DNA of 64,000 bases from Snodgrassella sp. (GCA_024103515.1 JAGGIK010000001.1:1-64000); one strand, 5' to 3'; positions 18,882 to 29,701 are shown, counted from the stretch's first letter. Numbers and translations are program-made. Notes: generated by a model from the sequence alone, not told the origin.

Positions 18882-20132
18882 ATGGCTTCTTTGGAAACAT
18901 GGATTGGCTTGCGCTATTTGCGTGCTAAGAAACGTAATGGTTTTATGTCCATAATCAGTGCTGTATCCATTGCAGGAATAGCATTGGGTGTAATTACTTT
19001 AATTGTTGTACTGTCGGTAATGAATGGATTTCAAAGAGAAATTCGGAATCAACTTCTCAGTATTGCGCCGCATGCAGAGCTAGGCTATTATCAGAATAGT
19101 GACGATCGTCACTGGCAGGATTTACAAAAACTGGTTCAGGGCAACAAACAGGTTCTAGGCTCTGCTCCTTATGTGGCTGATCAGGCTTTGCTTGCCAATG
19201 GTGGCGAGGTGCGTGGTGTTCAGATACGCGGCATTGATCCGGCGATAGAAAGCAATGTTGTAGATTATGAGAAAGACATATCGCCTGATGGATTTAAAGG
19301 TTTAAAACCGGGGGAATTTGATATCATATTGGGCAAAGGACTGGCAGAAGCTCTAGGAGCCAATATTGGCGACAAAATTACAGTTATTACTCCCGATGGG
19401 AATGTCACACCAGCCGGTATGGTACCCAGATTAAAACAATTTACACTTGTAGGTATCCTATACACCAAAATTTTTGAAGTTGACAACAGTCTGGCGATGA
19501 CTCACATCGCTGATGCGCAAAAATTATATCGATTAGGCAATGCTGTCAGCGGCGTGCGTCTCAAATTGGCTGATCCGCAGGAAGCTCCCTCTATCATACA
19601 TAAAATAGTACCGGGCAATCTTCAGTCACAGATATGGATTAATGATTGGACATACCAAAATCGAAGTTATTTTGATGCGGTACAAATTGAAAAGCGAATG
19701 TTATTCATTATTTTGCTATTAATTATTGCAGTGGCTGCATTCAATTTAGTGTCATCACTGGTTATGGCCGTAACGGAAAAACAGGCTGACATAGCTATAC
19801 TACGCACTCTTGGCATGTCGCCGGCTGGTATCATGCGAATATTCATAATTCAAGGGGCAGTAGCCGGTTTCATGGGCACACTAATTGGCGTAATTCTAGG
19901 TGTGACTCTGGCGTTGAATGTGGGCAAAATAGTGGCCTTGATAGAAGATTTGGTTGGTAGACGTTTAATTACTTCCCAAATTTACTTTGTCGATTATATG
20001 CCATCTTATATTAAGGTTTCTGATGTTTGCGTCATCGCCTTTGCAGCGTTGTTATTGTCATTTCTTGCTACTATATATCCCAGCTGGCGCGCAGCTAAAA
20101 CTCAACCAGCGGAGGCTTTACGATATGAATAG
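18882..20132 (+). CDS. lolC: Lipoprotein-releasing ABC transporter permease (LolC/LolF type)
   Basis: The membrane subunit of the Lol extractor, which frees outer-membrane lipoproteins from the inner membrane to LolA. Seen: the N-terminal [20 protein letters not shown] with a first membrane segment at about 24-46, a periplasmic MacB_PCD-like domain (about 50-265), and three C-terminal membrane segments (about 270-400) with the coupling segment [17 protein letters not shown]. The length (416 aa) is typical. Only one permease gene is beside lolD, so the complex is probably the two-gene LolD-LolF form found in Neisseria, not LolCDE. The stop codon overlaps lolD by 8 nt. Confidence 0.92.
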   Translation: MASLETWIGLRYLRAKKRNGFMSIISAVSIAGIALGVITLIVVLSVMNGFQREIRNQLLSIAPHAELGYYQNSDDRHWQDLQKLVQGNKQVLGSAPYVADQALLANGGEVRGVQIRGIDPAIESNVVDYEKDISPDGFKGLKPGEFDIILGKGLAEALGANIGDKITVITPDGNVTPAGMVPRLKQFTLVGILYTKIFEVDNSLAMTHIADAQKLYRLGNAVSGVRLKLADPQEAPSIIHKIVPGNLQSQIWINDWTYQNRSYFDAVQIEKRMLFIILLLIIAVAAFNLVSSLVMAVTEKQADIAILRTLGMSPAGIMRIFIIQGAVAGFMGTLIGVILGVTLALNVGKIVALIEDLVGRRLITSQIYFVDYMPSYIKVSDVCVIAFAALLLSFLATIYPSWRAAKTQPAEALRYE

Positions 20133-20814
20133 ACCTGAATACATTATTGAATGTCAAAATATCACTAAAGCTTATGATGACGGACATTTGCAAGTGTCTG
20201 TGCTGGAAAATCTTAATTTCAATATTGTCCACGGTCAAAGCGTCAGTATTGTTGGTGCTTCTGGAAGTGGTAAGTCTACTTTATTACATCTGCTTGGTGG
20301 TTTGGATGTGCCAACTAGCGGTACGATAAGGTTAATGGGACAGGATCTTAGTAATCTTAGCCAGAATGCAATCGGTAAGCTACGTAATCGATATTTGGGT
20401 TTTGTTTACCAGTTTCATCATTTATTGCCTGACTTTACCGCTCTGGAAAATGTCATGATGCCTTTGCTGATTGCGCGTAATAGCAAAGCAGAAGCTGAAG
20501 AGCAAGCATTATCGATGTTGGAAAAAGTGGGTTTGAGACAACGTGTTTTGCATCGACCTGGAGAATTATCTGGCGGTGAGCGTCAGCGTGCTGCCATTGC
20601 TCGCGCTTTGGTGACTCATCCAGCTTGTTTATTGGCCGATGAACCAACAGGTAATTTGGATCGCAGAAATGCTCAGAATATTTTAGATATGATGTTAGAT
20701 TTACAGTCTGAACTTGGAACCAGTCTGGTGGTCGTAACCCATGATGATGAATTAGCTGCTCGTTTCGGTCAGGTTTTAAACGTGTTTGATGGTACGCTTA
20801 TACCTCAACCCTAG
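20125..20814 (+). CDS. lolD: Lipoprotein-releasing ABC transporter ATP-binding protein (LolD)
   Basis: ATPase of the Lol system, 229 aa. Seen: Walker [10 protein letters not shown] (44-52), Q loop [17 protein letters not shown] (94-110), signature LSGGERQ (148-154), Walker [12 protein letters not shown] (169-179) and the switch histidine in VVTHD. The ATG at 20125 lies inside the end of lolC and has a ggagg site at 20111-20115, so the two are translationally coupled. The open frame extends further up inside lolC, but that extension is not part of the gene. Confidence 0.95.
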   Translation: MNRPEYIIECQNITKAYDDGHLQVSVLENLNFNIVHGQSVSIVGASGSGKSTLLHLLGGLDVPTSGTIRLMGQDLSNLSQNAIGKLRNRYLGFVYQFHHLLPDFTALENVMMPLLIARNSKAEAEEQALSMLEKVGLRQRVLHRPGELSGGERQRAAIARALVTHPACLLADEPTGNLDRRNAQNILDMMLDLQSELGTSLVVVTHDDELAARFGQVLNVFDGTLIPQP

Positions 20815-20843
20815 ACTGGTATTATTAAAATTATCCTAATTAT

Positions 20844-22622
20844 ATGTCTGATTCTATGCTTATTACTTCAGCAACAAAAAATGAAGAGCATCCAGCATTA
20901 GCTGCAATCGCTAAGGTTTTAAGCAAGGTAGCACAACATGAGTGGGAAATAGTGCAACCCTGGGCTGAGGCATTATTAATTGCTTTAATCCGTGGAGATA
21001 GCTACATCATTATTCCTCGAGATCGTTTATCAGAATTAAGGGAATGTCGTGTTTTGGTTGGGAATACAGGTATGTATTCTCCTTTTATTCTGAATCAGCA
21101 ACAATTATTTTTTGGTAGAATGTGGCAGCTGGAACAGGATGTAGCTACCGATATCTATAAATTGAGTACTGCTGCAGCCAAATTCTTCAATGAATCAGTA
21201 GCTGAGGATTTAAAAAACTGGTTTCCAGATCAGAATGGAAATGAGCAACGTTTTGCCGCTGCGTTAGCATTAGTGCAGCACTTCGTTGTGATAAATGGCG
21301 GACCGGGAACTGGAAAAACCACTACCGTAGCCAAAATTCTGGCACTACTTTTAAAACATGTCTGGCAAGCTCCTTATCCGCCACAAATTGCATTAATTGC
21401 ACCTACAGGCAAAGCGGCCACTCATATGGCTAATGCGTTACAGTGTGCGCTGACTAATCTTGAATTGTCACCAGAAATTTTTCAAGTTTTATCACAATTA
21501 AGTGGTCAAACTGTTCATCGTTTGCTACAGCTGCGGCCACCATTGTTATCCGGTCCTTTTAATGCTGATAATCCGCTGCCAGTTGATATACTTATTGTTG
21601 ATGAATCGTCGATGCTTGATTTATCATTGTTCAGGGTGTTGTTAGAAAGTTTAAAACCAGAAGTCAGACTAATATTATTGGGAGATGCTAATCAATTACC
21701 AGCTGTAGGTGCAGGTAATGTGTTAGCAGAATTGTCTGTACCAACAGCTTTGACACCAGCCATTACAAAACAACTGAATTATTTACTTCCAAATTTTTCA
21801 ATGCCGCCGAGCCATGAAGAGGCAGGTATAGCAGCACATATTGCGACATTGACACACAGCTATCGTTTTGATCCGACTAAAGGTATCGGGGCTTTGGCTA
21901 CAGCTTGTATCAATGGCGATGACAGCTTAGCTTTGACCGCCATAGAATCTTTTCCACAGCTACATTTGCAGCAATATAGCTTTTTAGATTTATGTGAAAA
22001 AATTTATCAGCTACAACTTGCTTGGTGGCAGGCGGTGACCACCAATAATATTCAAGCTGTTTTCAGTCATTTAACCGATATAATAGTTTTGTCAGTAAGA
22101 AGAGCAGATGCAAAAGAATTTAATCGACTTTATTGTCGCTATCTTGGCCATCAGCTGCAATTAGATACTGAAAGTTGGTTTATGGGTATGCCTATTCTGA
22201 TTACGCAAAATGATTATAATATTGGTTTGTATAACGGAGATATTGGGGTTATCTTACCTGATGCAGATAATCATCAGTTTTTGCTAGCTTATTTCGCTGA
22301 TGGTCAATCTTATCGCAAAGTAGCACTGAGCAGATTACCACAACATGAACCAGCTTTTGCTATTACCGTGCATAAAAGTCAAGGATCTGAATATGAACAG
22401 GTATGGCTTTTGGCGCCACAGTCTGAGGCAAGCGTTGATGACCCTTTGTTTAATCGTGCGTTAATGTATACAGCTTTAACACGCGCACGAAACCAATTTA
22501 CTTTTTGCGGAACAGCCAGACAATTGACTCAAGCCATAAAAAATAATGAACGGCGTCGTAGCGGACTAAGGTCTGCGCTTAAAAAATTATTTCAGCAGCA
22601 GTCCCAATTGTCCTTGTTCTAG
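20844..22622 (+). CDS. recD: Exodeoxyribonuclease V alpha subunit (RecD)
   Basis: RecD is the 5'-3' helicase motor of RecBCD, which repairs double-strand breaks. Seen: Walker A GGPGTGKT (152-159), APTGKAATHMA, VDESSMLDLSL (Walker B, about 252), GDANQLPAVGAGNVL and, near the C-terminus, the UvrD-like FAITVHKSQGSEYEQVWLL and YTALTRARNQF. The N-terminal RecB-interacting region is present, which favours RecD1 over the longer RecD2. The length (592 aa) matches. recB and recC are not adjacent. The gene follows lolD by 29 nt and may be read through from it. Confidence 0.93.
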   Translation: MSDSMLITSATKNEEHPALAAIAKVLSKVAQHEWEIVQPWAEALLIALIRGDSYIIIPRDRLSELRECRVLVGNTGMYSPFILNQQQLFFGRMWQLEQDVATDIYKLSTAAAKFFNESVAEDLKNWFPDQNGNEQRFAAALALVQHFVVINGGPGTGKTTTVAKILALLLKHVWQAPYPPQIALIAPTGKAATHMANALQCALTNLELSPEIFQVLSQLSGQTVHRLLQLRPPLLSGPFNADNPLPVDILIVDESSMLDLSLFRVLLESLKPEVRLILLGDANQLPAVGAGNVLAELSVPTALTPAITKQLNYLLPNFSMPPSHEEAGIAAHIATLTHSYRFDPTKGIGALATACINGDDSLALTAIESFPQLHLQQYSFLDLCEKIYQLQLAWWQAVTTNNIQAVFSHLTDIIVLSVRRADAKEFNRLYCRYLGHQLQLDTESWFMGMPILITQNDYNIGLYNGDIGVILPDADNHQFLLAYFADGQSYRKVALSRLPQHEPAFAITVHKSQGSEYEQVWLLAPQSEASVDDPLFNRALMYTALTRARNQFTFCGTARQLTQAIKNNERRRSGLRSALKKLFQQQSQLSLF

Positions 22623-22702
22623 AATAGTTTATTATTCAAATTCTTTAAATTAACAGATATATACTTTTTTTTAAATCATTACTTATCAGCAGAAGTAAAA
22701 TT

Positions 22703-23416
22703 ATGTCAAAACCTTTATATGCCATTATTGCAGCAATGCAGCCAGAGCTAGATTGTTTGCTAGAAAAATTACAGGAAAGAAATGATATTCTGGTTGGAGG
22801 ATTTAAATTTCATAAAGGAAGAATTGATCACTGTGAGGTAGTTTTGGCTTTAAGTGGAATTGGCAAAGTAAATGCTGCTATAACTACTGCGATTATTATT
22901 GAGCGCTTTGCACCAGATTACGTTATTAATACTGGCAGTGCAGGTGGTTTAAAGCAGGGAATGGAAATAGGTGATGTGGTAATAGGTACAGAAGTAGCTC
23001 ATCATGATGTAGATGTTACGGCTTTTGGCTATGAAATTGGCCAAGTGCCAAAATTACCAAGCCGTTATCACGCGTCCGAATGTTTGATACAAGCAGCTAA
23101 GCAAGCAGCACTTGGATATAAAGATAACCATACTATCCATCAAGGTTTGATTGTTAGTGGTGATCAATTTATCGGCACAACCGAACAGAATATGGTAATA
23201 AAAAAACAATTCACAGATGTTCTGGCGGTCGAAATGGAAGCTGCTGCGATAGCACAAACGTGTCATCAGCTAGGAATTGCTTTTGTGATTATTCGTGCTA
23301 TTTCAGATAACGGTGACGCAAAGGCAAGTATAAATTTTGACGAATTCCTGCAGGTGGCGGGGAAGAATTCAGCTCAAATGGTAATCAATCTGATCAATTC
23401 TTGTGGTTGCTTTTAA
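22703..23416 (+). CDS. mtnN: 5'-methylthioadenosine/S-adenosylhomocysteine nucleosidase
   Basis: The enzyme cleaves MTA and SAH to adenine plus methylthioribose or S-ribosylhomocysteine in methyl-cycle recycling, and supplies the AI-2 precursor. Seen: [20 protein letters not shown] (about 78-97), SGDQF (about 152), [11 protein letters not shown] with the catalytic-site glutamate (about 174-184) and RAISDNGD with the catalytic aspartate. At 237 aa it is of normal length. The ATG at 22703 lies 80 nt after recD; agcagaag is a weak ribosome site. Confidence 0.94.
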   Translation: MSKPLYAIIAAMQPELDCLLEKLQERNDILVGGFKFHKGRIDHCEVVLALSGIGKVNAAITTAIIIERFAPDYVINTGSAGGLKQGMEIGDVVIGTEVAHHDVDVTAFGYEIGQVPKLPSRYHASECLIQAAKQAALGYKDNHTIHQGLIVSGDQFIGTTEQNMVIKKQFTDVLAVEMEAAAIAQTCHQLGIAFVIIRAISDNGDAKASINFDEFLQVAGKNSAQMVINLINSCGCF

Positions 23417-23513
23417 AATTATCACTAATAATAAGTTGTCAAATCTATCAAGTTACTGTTTTTATAACTTAAATTATTATAAATTTGGTTGTTATCTTGT
23501 TCAGGATATTTTC

Positions 23514-24719
23514 ATGTTTCAATCTTTTTTTCCAAAGCCACGTTGGTTTTTTTTGTCAATAGTGCTGTGGATTGCGTTGAATATCGGACTTTGGTATGCC
23601 GGAGGGAAATCTGCTGGAGAATGGTTAGGTTGGCCACAAGGTTATGCTTCCCAGCCTCTAGCTATTGATCTTTCCAGATTCTGGTCACCAGCTTTTCTTT
23701 GGTTTTATCTCTGGTTTATTGTGGCGACAGGTTTGTTTGCAGGTTTCTGGTTTTTGGTTGATCGCCATCCGTGGCAACGATGGTCAATATGGGGCTCGGC
23801 CTTAATATTGTTCAATATTTGGTTTGATGTGCAAGTGAACGTCACGATCAATGCTTGGTTTGGTCCATTCTGGGATTTGATCCAAAATATGCTGACTAGT
23901 GGCGGTTCGATAAGCAATATTTATCAGAATATGCTGACTTTTCTGTATATTGCGATGGTATTCGTTACTATTTTTATGCTTAATTCTTTCTTTATCAGCC
24001 ATTACGTATTTCGCTGGCGTACAGCAATGAATAATTATTATATTGAGAATTGGCCAGAATTGCGAATGGTCGAGGGTGCATCACAGCGAGTCCAAGAGGA
24101 TACTATGCGATTTGCCAGCACTGTGGAAGAGTTAAGTGTGCGGTTGGTGCGTGCTGTGATGGTATTGATTGCTTTTTTACCTATTTTATTCGAGCTTTCC
24201 AAACATGTACCAGTCCTGCCAGTTGTCGGTGAAATTAAATATTCATTGGTTTGGGCCGCTTTAGGCTGGTCATTAGTGGGAACTTTGTTGTTGATGCTGG
24301 TTGGAACTAAGCTACCCGGATTACAATTTAATAATCAGAAGGTTGAAGCAGCTTATCGGAAAGAGCTGGTTTATGCTGAAGACAATGTCAATCGTGGTGA
24401 GCCGCTAACTTTAAAAGAGTTATTTAGACAAGTTAAAGTAAATTATTATCGCCTTTATTTTCATTATGCTTATTTTAATTTAGTGAGTACTTGGTATCTG
24501 CAATTAGATAATTTATTTGGTTTATTGATGCTGGCACCGTCCATTGCTGCAGGTATAATGACTTTAGGACTTATTAATCAAATTCTTAATGTGTTTGACA
24601 ACGTACGTTCTTCATTTCAGTATCTCATTAATTCTTGGAAAACCATCATCGAGTTATTATCAATACGAAAGCGTCTAAAAGAATTTGAGTCCATTTTGAG
24701 TCAGAAAGCCCGGGGTTAA
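23514..24719 (+). CDS. sbmA: Peptide antibiotic transporter SbmA/BacA family
   Basis: SbmA is a proton-driven inner-membrane carrier that imports proline-rich antimicrobial peptides, microcins and other peptides. Seen: the start [15 protein letters not shown], the conserved [44 protein letters not shown], the [20 protein letters not shown] block and [17 protein letters not shown]. At 401 aa it equals the E. coli protein, with several membrane segments in the first 250 residues and no ATPase domain. The frame extends back into mtnN, but the ATG at 23514 has agga upstream and the family N-terminus. The gene stands alone before a terminator. Confidence 0.93.
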   Translation: MFQSFFPKPRWFFLSIVLWIALNIGLWYAGGKSAGEWLGWPQGYASQPLAIDLSRFWSPAFLWFYLWFIVATGLFAGFWFLVDRHPWQRWSIWGSALILFNIWFDVQVNVTINAWFGPFWDLIQNMLTSGGSISNIYQNMLTFLYIAMVFVTIFMLNSFFISHYVFRWRTAMNNYYIENWPELRMVEGASQRVQEDTMRFASTVEELSVRLVRAVMVLIAFLPILFELSKHVPVLPVVGEIKYSLVWAALGWSLVGTLLLMLVGTKLPGLQFNNQKVEAAYRKELVYAEDNVNRGEPLTLKELFRQVKVNYYRLYFHYAYFNLVSTWYLQLDNLFGLLMLAPSIAAGIMTLGLINQILNVFDNVRSSFQYLINSWKTIIELLSIRKRLKEFESILSQKARG

Positions 24720-24741
24720 GAATCCATGATAAGAATTTAAT

Positions 24742-24780
24742 CAAAGCAAACTTCATTGCTATAAATTAAAGTTTGCTTTG
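24742..24780 (+). terminator. Hairpin after sbmA
   Basis: Twelve-bp arms caaagcaaactt (24742-24753) and aagtttgctttg (24769-24780) with a 15-nt loop begin 23 nt beyond the sbmA stop. The following T run is weak. Confidence 0.6.
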
Positions 24781-24794
24781 GTTATGTTCAGTGT

Positions 24795-25255
24795 GGTGAT
24801 TGAAAATATTTATACAAAAATAATCAATTATTAAGTGTAGATATTATGATAAAGAATGATTTAATAAATTTAATAAAAATTGAGGATTCTCAAAGTTTTT
24901 TCTTAATTTTGCAGGATAATATAAATCGTTAGCTGACTTATTTAACACTAAGACGAAATTAGCCCAGAACATTGCTTAGTATGATCAATATCAAATGTAA
25001 TAATTTTTTATTTATTAAAGAGGTACATATATTTGAATGATAAAATATAGAGATTATTGTGACAACTCAAATTAATCCCTGTATTTAAATGTAACTTTTA
25101 ATAATAATTAGTAATTTTAATTAAATAAATGCATGATAGCCATTATTTAGTATGCGAAATTTAGATACAATCCACTTGAATTTGTTGTGATTTGTAGTTG
25201 GCCAATGCACAAATTATTACATTTTAACAAGTGATAATGAGTGCGCAATTAAGGA
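24795..25255 (+). other. Long upstream region of fumC
   Basis: About 460 AT-rich bases without a gene. It holds the FNR-like site at 24981-24994 and several possible -10 sequences; I cannot choose one. The distance suggests a long fumC leader or a remote promoter. Confidence 0.4.
24981..24994 (+). promoter_or_regulatory. FNR-like box upstream of fumC
   Basis: atgatcaatatcaa matches TTGAT-N4-ATCAA at 9 of 10 positions. It lies about 270 nt before the fumC start. The distance is large, so a role for fumC needs a long leader. Confidence 0.35.
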
Positions 25256-25261
25256 GGTGTT

Positions 25262-26650
25262 ATGAGTACACGTATTGAACATGACAGCATGGGTGAAATT
25301 GCAGTATCAGAAAATGTTTACTGGGGAGCGCAAACTCAACGAAGTCTGCAGAATTTTGATATTGGCGGTGAAATTTTGCCTCCGTCCATGATTCAGGCTC
25401 TGGCTATGGTAAAAAAAGCTGCGGCTTTAACAAATAAACAGTTAAATCGCATCAGTGATGAATGTGCTGATTTAATTGTGCAAGCTGCTGAGCGTGTGTT
25501 AAAGGGCGAATTGGCTGACCAGTTTCCTTTAGTTGTATGGCAAACAGGATCAGGTACTCAAAGCAATATGAATATGAACGAGGTGTTGGCTAATGTTGCT
25601 AATGAATTAGCCGGTAAGCCTCGTGGTAGTTACGCACCTGTTCACCCTAATGATCATGTTAATCATGGTCAATCCACCAACGATTGTTTTCCTGCTGCTA
25701 TTCATGTGGCTACAGCAATTCAAATTAATAAACATCTGATCCCAAATGTTAAGGCATTACGCGATTCGCTTGCAGCCAAAGCTGATGAATTCAAAGATAT
25801 TGTGAAGATTGGTCGTACTCATTTACAAGATGCTACGCCATTGACACTTGGTCAGGAATTTAGTGGTTATGTTAGTCAGCTTGATCATGGCTTGGCGCGT
25901 CTAGAACAAGCTTTGCAGTGGTTATATGAACTACCTCTGGGCGGGACGGCAGTAGGTACAGGTTTAAATTGCCATCCGCAGTTTGCCGAAAAATCTGCTG
26001 AAAAATTGGCAGAATTGACTGGTTTGCCATTTGTAACTGCTCCAAACAAATTTGAAGCATTGGCAGGGCGTGATGCAGTAGTCTTTACCTCCGGTAGCCT
26101 TAGAACATTGGCAGTGAGTCTGAATAAAATTGCTAATGACATACGCTGGCTTGCTAGTGGTCCACGATGTGGTATCGGGGAAATCACAATTCCGGCCAAT
26201 GAACCTGGTTCCAGTATTATGCCTGGTAAAGTAAATCCTACCCAATGTGAAGCCATGACTATGGTTGCAGCACAGGTTATTGGTAATGATATGACTATTG
26301 CTATGGCTGGTGCATCAGGCAATTTTGAATTAAATGTTTATATGCCAGTTATCGTTTTTGATATATTGCAATCTATACGTTTGCTGGCCGATGCATGTAA
26401 TAGCTTTAATTTACGTTGTGCTCAGGGAATTCAACCTGTGCGTGAAAAAATTGATGCCAATCTGCACCATTCCTTAATGCTGGTTACTGCTTTGAATCGT
26501 CATATTGGTTATGAAAAAGCTGCCAAAATTGCTAAAACCGCTTATGCTCAAAATCAAAGTTTGAAACAGGCTGCCATTGAGTTGGGATATCTGACTGCTG
26601 AGCAGTTTGATGAATGGGTTGTGCCAGAAGAAATGATTGCACCTAAATAA
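25262..26650 (+). CDS. fumC: Fumarate hydratase class II (FumC)
   Basis: FumC interconverts fumarate and malate; the oxygen-stable, iron-free form. Seen: [18 protein letters not shown] (about 96-113), [14 protein letters not shown] (about 128-141), [16 protein letters not shown] (about 183-198) and the superfamily signature [11 protein letters not shown] (about 316-326). The FumC pattern separates it from aspartase and ArgH. Length 462 aa. The ATG at 25262 has an excellent aaggaggt ribosome site. Together with the NADH:fumarate reductase and citrate lyase genes nearby, it could supply fumarate as an electron sink, or act in the oxidative TCA cycle. Confidence 0.95.
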   Translation: MSTRIEHDSMGEIAVSENVYWGAQTQRSLQNFDIGGEILPPSMIQALAMVKKAAALTNKQLNRISDECADLIVQAAERVLKGELADQFPLVVWQTGSGTQSNMNMNEVLANVANELAGKPRGSYAPVHPNDHVNHGQSTNDCFPAAIHVATAIQINKHLIPNVKALRDSLAAKADEFKDIVKIGRTHLQDATPLTLGQEFSGYVSQLDHGLARLEQALQWLYELPLGGTAVGTGLNCHPQFAEKSAEKLAELTGLPFVTAPNKFEALAGRDAVVFTSGSLRTLAVSLNKIANDIRWLASGPRCGIGEITIPANEPGSSIMPGKVNPTQCEAMTMVAAQVIGNDMTIAMAGASGNFELNVYMPVIVFDILQSIRLLADACNSFNLRCAQGIQPVREKIDANLHHSLMLVTALNRHIGYEKAAKIAKTAYAQNQSLKQAAIELGYLTAEQFDEWVVPEEMIAPK

Positions 26651-26669
26651 TTTAGGCTGTAATGGCAAA

Positions 26670-26699
26670 AACCACATTTGGTGCTGATCAAATGTGGTT
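26670..26699 (+). terminator. Hairpin after fumC
   Basis: Arms aaccacatttg (26670-26680) and caaatgtggtt (26689-26699) form an 11-bp stem with an 8-nt loop, followed by cttattt, 20 nt beyond the fumC stop. A good rho-independent terminator. Confidence 0.7.
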
Positions 26700-26939
26700 C
26701 TTATTTGGAACTCGAATAATGTTGAAGTAAACATTTTTAAAATAGGTCAATTAAAGTGATTATACCAATATTCGTTAGCGTCAGAAGAACTTAGAACGTG
26801 TATATATCGCAGATTTAGTACAAGATTCACATTGAAAATGACGCGGTGCATTTTAGTATTTTAGATTCTATCGATGTCATATTATCGAGTGTCTTATAAG
26901 GTCTATCGCTGTTATAAATGGTTAGCCATTTTTCGGTTA

Positions 26940-27920
26940 CTTTTATTTCTTACCCAGGTTATTAAATAGATATAAATCCAATACCTCTGTACGGTACGAA
27001 CGGTTAAATCGTTCAATCAAGCCAATTTGATATGGGCTGACGGGTTTGAAGTAATCTATATTTATACCATGTGTTTTTGCCCAGTTAGTAAACGTGTTTC
27101 CGGTGAATTTTGGTCCATTATCTACTCGTATTTTACGTGGATAACCATGATATTTGGCCAGTTTATCCAGATAACGGGTAATCCTGCCAGTTGGTAAACT
27201 GACCGCAATATCAATGCCTAGCGCCTCGCGATTAAAATCATCTATCACATTGAAAGTTCTAAAGCGTCGTTGATTGCGACTTCTGTCACTGATAAAATCC
27301 ATGGACCAGCATTCACCTTGTTTATTGGGTACTGATAGCCTTTCCGGGCTTGGTGGTGGAATACGCTGTTTACGCTTTAGCCTCAGATTAAGCTTCAATT
27401 CACAATACACCCGATACACACGTACATGATTTCACTGATGACTACTAATCTTTCTGATGCGATTAAAACATTTGGGAAAGCCCCAGCGTCAATGCTTATC
27501 GGGAATAGCACTGAGTACGGACATAATCACTGAATCATCCGGTAACTTGGGTTGATAAGAGTAAGCACAGTGGCTTAACTCAACAATAGAACAACTCACT
27601 GTAATAGTAACAGGATTACTTTCTTGTAACTGCAAAGCCTAGGCTTTACGCTCCTAGGTAGGCACTAGAGCTTTTTTATGATTTGCTACTGAAGCTGAGA
27701 TTTTAAACTGAGCTTGGCAAACATCTGCTTAAGCTTGTGGTTTTCAGCCTTCAACTTCTTTAAACATTTGATATCGGAGATTTCCATACCACCGTATTAT
27801 TGATCACGCCATTGATAGAAAGTTGAATTGCCCATATCATATTTACCGCAAATTTTTAATGAGCATAGTAACTTCAGCTTCATATAAAATAGCGACAAAT
27901 TGATAGGGTGTTATTTATTT
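26940..27920 (-). pseudogene. IS3-family (IS407-like) element, OrfA and OrfB remnants
   Basis: The 26943-27419 frame encodes 158 residues of an OrfB integrase: CWSMDFISDRS (first D), DNGPKFTGN (second D) and GLIERFNRSYRTE (the E), so the DDE triad is intact in this part. Upstream, other frames give QPKLPDDSVIMSVLSAIPDK and WGFPKCFNRIRK (27440-27545), then the OrfA parts KYDMGNSTFYQW and GGMEISDIKCLKKLKAENHK (27700-27850), broken by stops. The C-terminus also ends early. A second copy in opposite orientation lies at 28005-28560. Probably inactive. Confidence 0.8.
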
Positions 27921-28004
27921 GATGTTTAAATTCGCTGTGGGCTAATAAAGAGAATTTGCTACTTCTAGGCTGTACTATTTTAGGGGATAGTTACGCTATT
28001 ATAA

Positions 28005-28560
28005 CCTAAGTTACCGGATGATTCGGCGATTATATCAGTATTCAGTGCGATAACAGACAAGCATTTACGCTGGGGCTTTCCCAAATGTTTTAATCGTATC
28101 AGAAAGCTCGGCTATAAATGGAACTATAAACGGATGTATCGAGTGTGTTGCCAATTAAAGCTTGATCTCAGGGTAAAGTATAAACAGCGTATTGCTCCGC
28201 GAAGCCCGGAAAAGCTATTAGTACCGAATAAACAAGGTGAATGATGATCCATGGATTAGATGCGTGACAGCAGTTGCAATCAATGACGCTTTAGAACCTT
28301 CAATGTGATAGAAGACTTTAATCGTCAGGCGTTAGGCATTGATATTGCGGTCAGTTTACCGGCTGGCAGGACTAGCCGTAATCTGGATAAACGGCTGAAG
28401 ATCATGCTTATCCACTCAATATACGCATAGATAATGGAGCGGAATTTACCGGAAATATGTTCACTTATTGGGCAAAATCACATAGTATCACCCTAGATTA
28501 TATTTATCCAGGGCAGTCCATAGCAAACTGGAGTAAGAAATGAAAATAACCCAACCATGG
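28005..28560 (+). pseudogene. IS3-family (IS407-like) OrfB remnant, inverted copy
   Basis: Frames match the minus-strand element at 26943-27560: WGFPKCFNRIRKLGYKWNYK, FNVIEDFNRQALGIDIAVSL and the RIDNGAEFTGN-like catalytic segment, with stops in CWSMD and frameshifts later. The two copies form an inverted repeat with about 450 bases between them. Similarity ends near 28500. More decayed than its partner. Confidence 0.75.
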
Positions 28561-29034
28561 CTAAGCATTTATACCACCGAAAGAGCTCATGCCGTGTTAA
28601 ATAATATGCTGCCGATTGAAGATCAAACTCTAAGATAAGCAGTATTATTTTCTACCTGAATGTTGTAGTAAATTTAGGGTATTTACAATAGATAGCTTGA
28701 TAATTTATTATCTAAAAATAAGAAATCTTTATTTTTAAAACTCAGTTCAAAAAGCGTATTTCTTCATTTAATCTAGAGCTGATAATGCCTTTTTTAATTA
28801 ATTTTTGCTGACAATAAATTTAATGAATATTCCTGAGGGATTACATATCACGCTGATTAGTAGTTAAAGTGTATTGGAAAATATAACTTTCTAGATTTAT
28901 ATGCTACTCAATAGCGGTGTTAGTGATTACAATTATTTATCGTCAGTTAAGTGGGTAGGGGATTTTTACTGTTAAATATTGATAACCGACTCGGTAAATG
29001 TTTAAGTATTTGATTGAATCTGAGGGGAGGATTG
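28561..29034. other. Intergenic beyond citX
   Basis: AT-rich sequence of about 470 bases with no gene or clear terminator for citX. It may include decayed IS flank. Confidence 0.4.
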
Positions 29035-29601
29035 CTAACGGTCATCTTCAAAAGCATGGCTATTGCGATAATTAGTTATTTTGTTTTGGATAACTGTGAG
29101 TAATTGCAACAAGCTGTGTTGCTGGGAGCGGGCGCAGACTTTGGCCGGTTGATCGCAGATTAAGCATGCTCTCGGTTCGATTGCCAGCATCTTCCGGCTG
29201 AGTGCATAGCCCGTTTCAGGACTAAAAACATCAATATCCCACAATCTGCCCAGAGGGTGTTTTTGTTCAAGTTCAATCAATTTTTTTTTGATTTTTGTTG
29301 CTGCTCTTGTGGCAATCACCCAGTAGCCTTCGGGTCCAGTTTTCAATTCTTGCTGCAGCTGATACAAAATTTGCCAATTGTTTTTTTGAGCAAGTGGTTC
29401 AATTGCGCAAACAGCCTCGTTGAATAAAAATATACTGTCCTTAGTTAATTTAAACTTTCCCGGCATGTTGATGGTCAGGCATATTAGTGCAGACTGGTAT
29501 TGCTTTAACAATTTCGATTGCACAGACTGTCGCTGTTCACGTGCGTTCAGTATTTGTTCAAGGGTTACTGGTGCTATATTAGTATTTACTGGCTGATTCA
29601 T
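29035..29601 (-). CDS. citX: Citrate lyase holo-[acyl-carrier protein] synthase (CitX)
   Basis: CitX transfers the 2'-(5''-triphosphoribosyl)-3'-dephospho-CoA group to the serine of CitD. Seen: LEQILNAREQR near the start and the family core GRLWDIDVF, then the Cys/His cluster around RACLICDQPAKVCARSQQH. At 188 aa it has the length of stand-alone CitX, not the CitXG fusion. It is the last gene of the citrate cluster, 100 nt below citF, with a long stem-loop between the two (29640-29681). The ATG at 29601 is preceded by gaggaa at good spacing. Confidence 0.9.
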   Translation of the reverse strand: MNQPVNTNIAPVTLEQILNAREQRQSVQSKLLKQYQSALICLTINMPGKFKLTKDSIFLFNEAVCAIEPLAQKNNWQILYQLQQELKTGPEGYWVIATRAATKIKKKLIELEQKHPLGRLWDIDVFSPETGYALSRKMLAIEPRACLICDQPAKVCARSQQHSLLQLLTVIQNKITNYRNSHAFEDDR

Positions 29602-29639
29602 TTCCTCACCGCTATTCCAAAGGTATCTGAAATAAAACA

Positions 29640-29681
29640 GGCTGCATACATGTACTAACAGACGAGTTAATGTATGCAGCC
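29640..29681 (-). terminator. Stem-loop between citF and citX
   Basis: Twelve-bp arms ggctgcatacat (29640-29651) and atgtatgcagcc (29670-29681) with an 18-nt loop. There is no T run, so it may be an mRNA processing or attenuating structure that lowers citX expression, rather than a full terminator. Confidence 0.45.
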
Positions 29682-29701
29682 CAAACTATGGACGATTAAA
29701 G

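Noticed and set aside
20844..22622. RecD as a lone RecD2-type helicase or conjugative protein
   Set aside because: Length and RecB-contact N-terminus fit RecD1, and scattered recB/C/D genes are common; orphan status cannot be judged from one window.
25872..26322. Long antisense frames inside fumC (up to 145 codons)
   Set aside because: They are shadows of the third-base pattern of fumC; no start signals or known protein.
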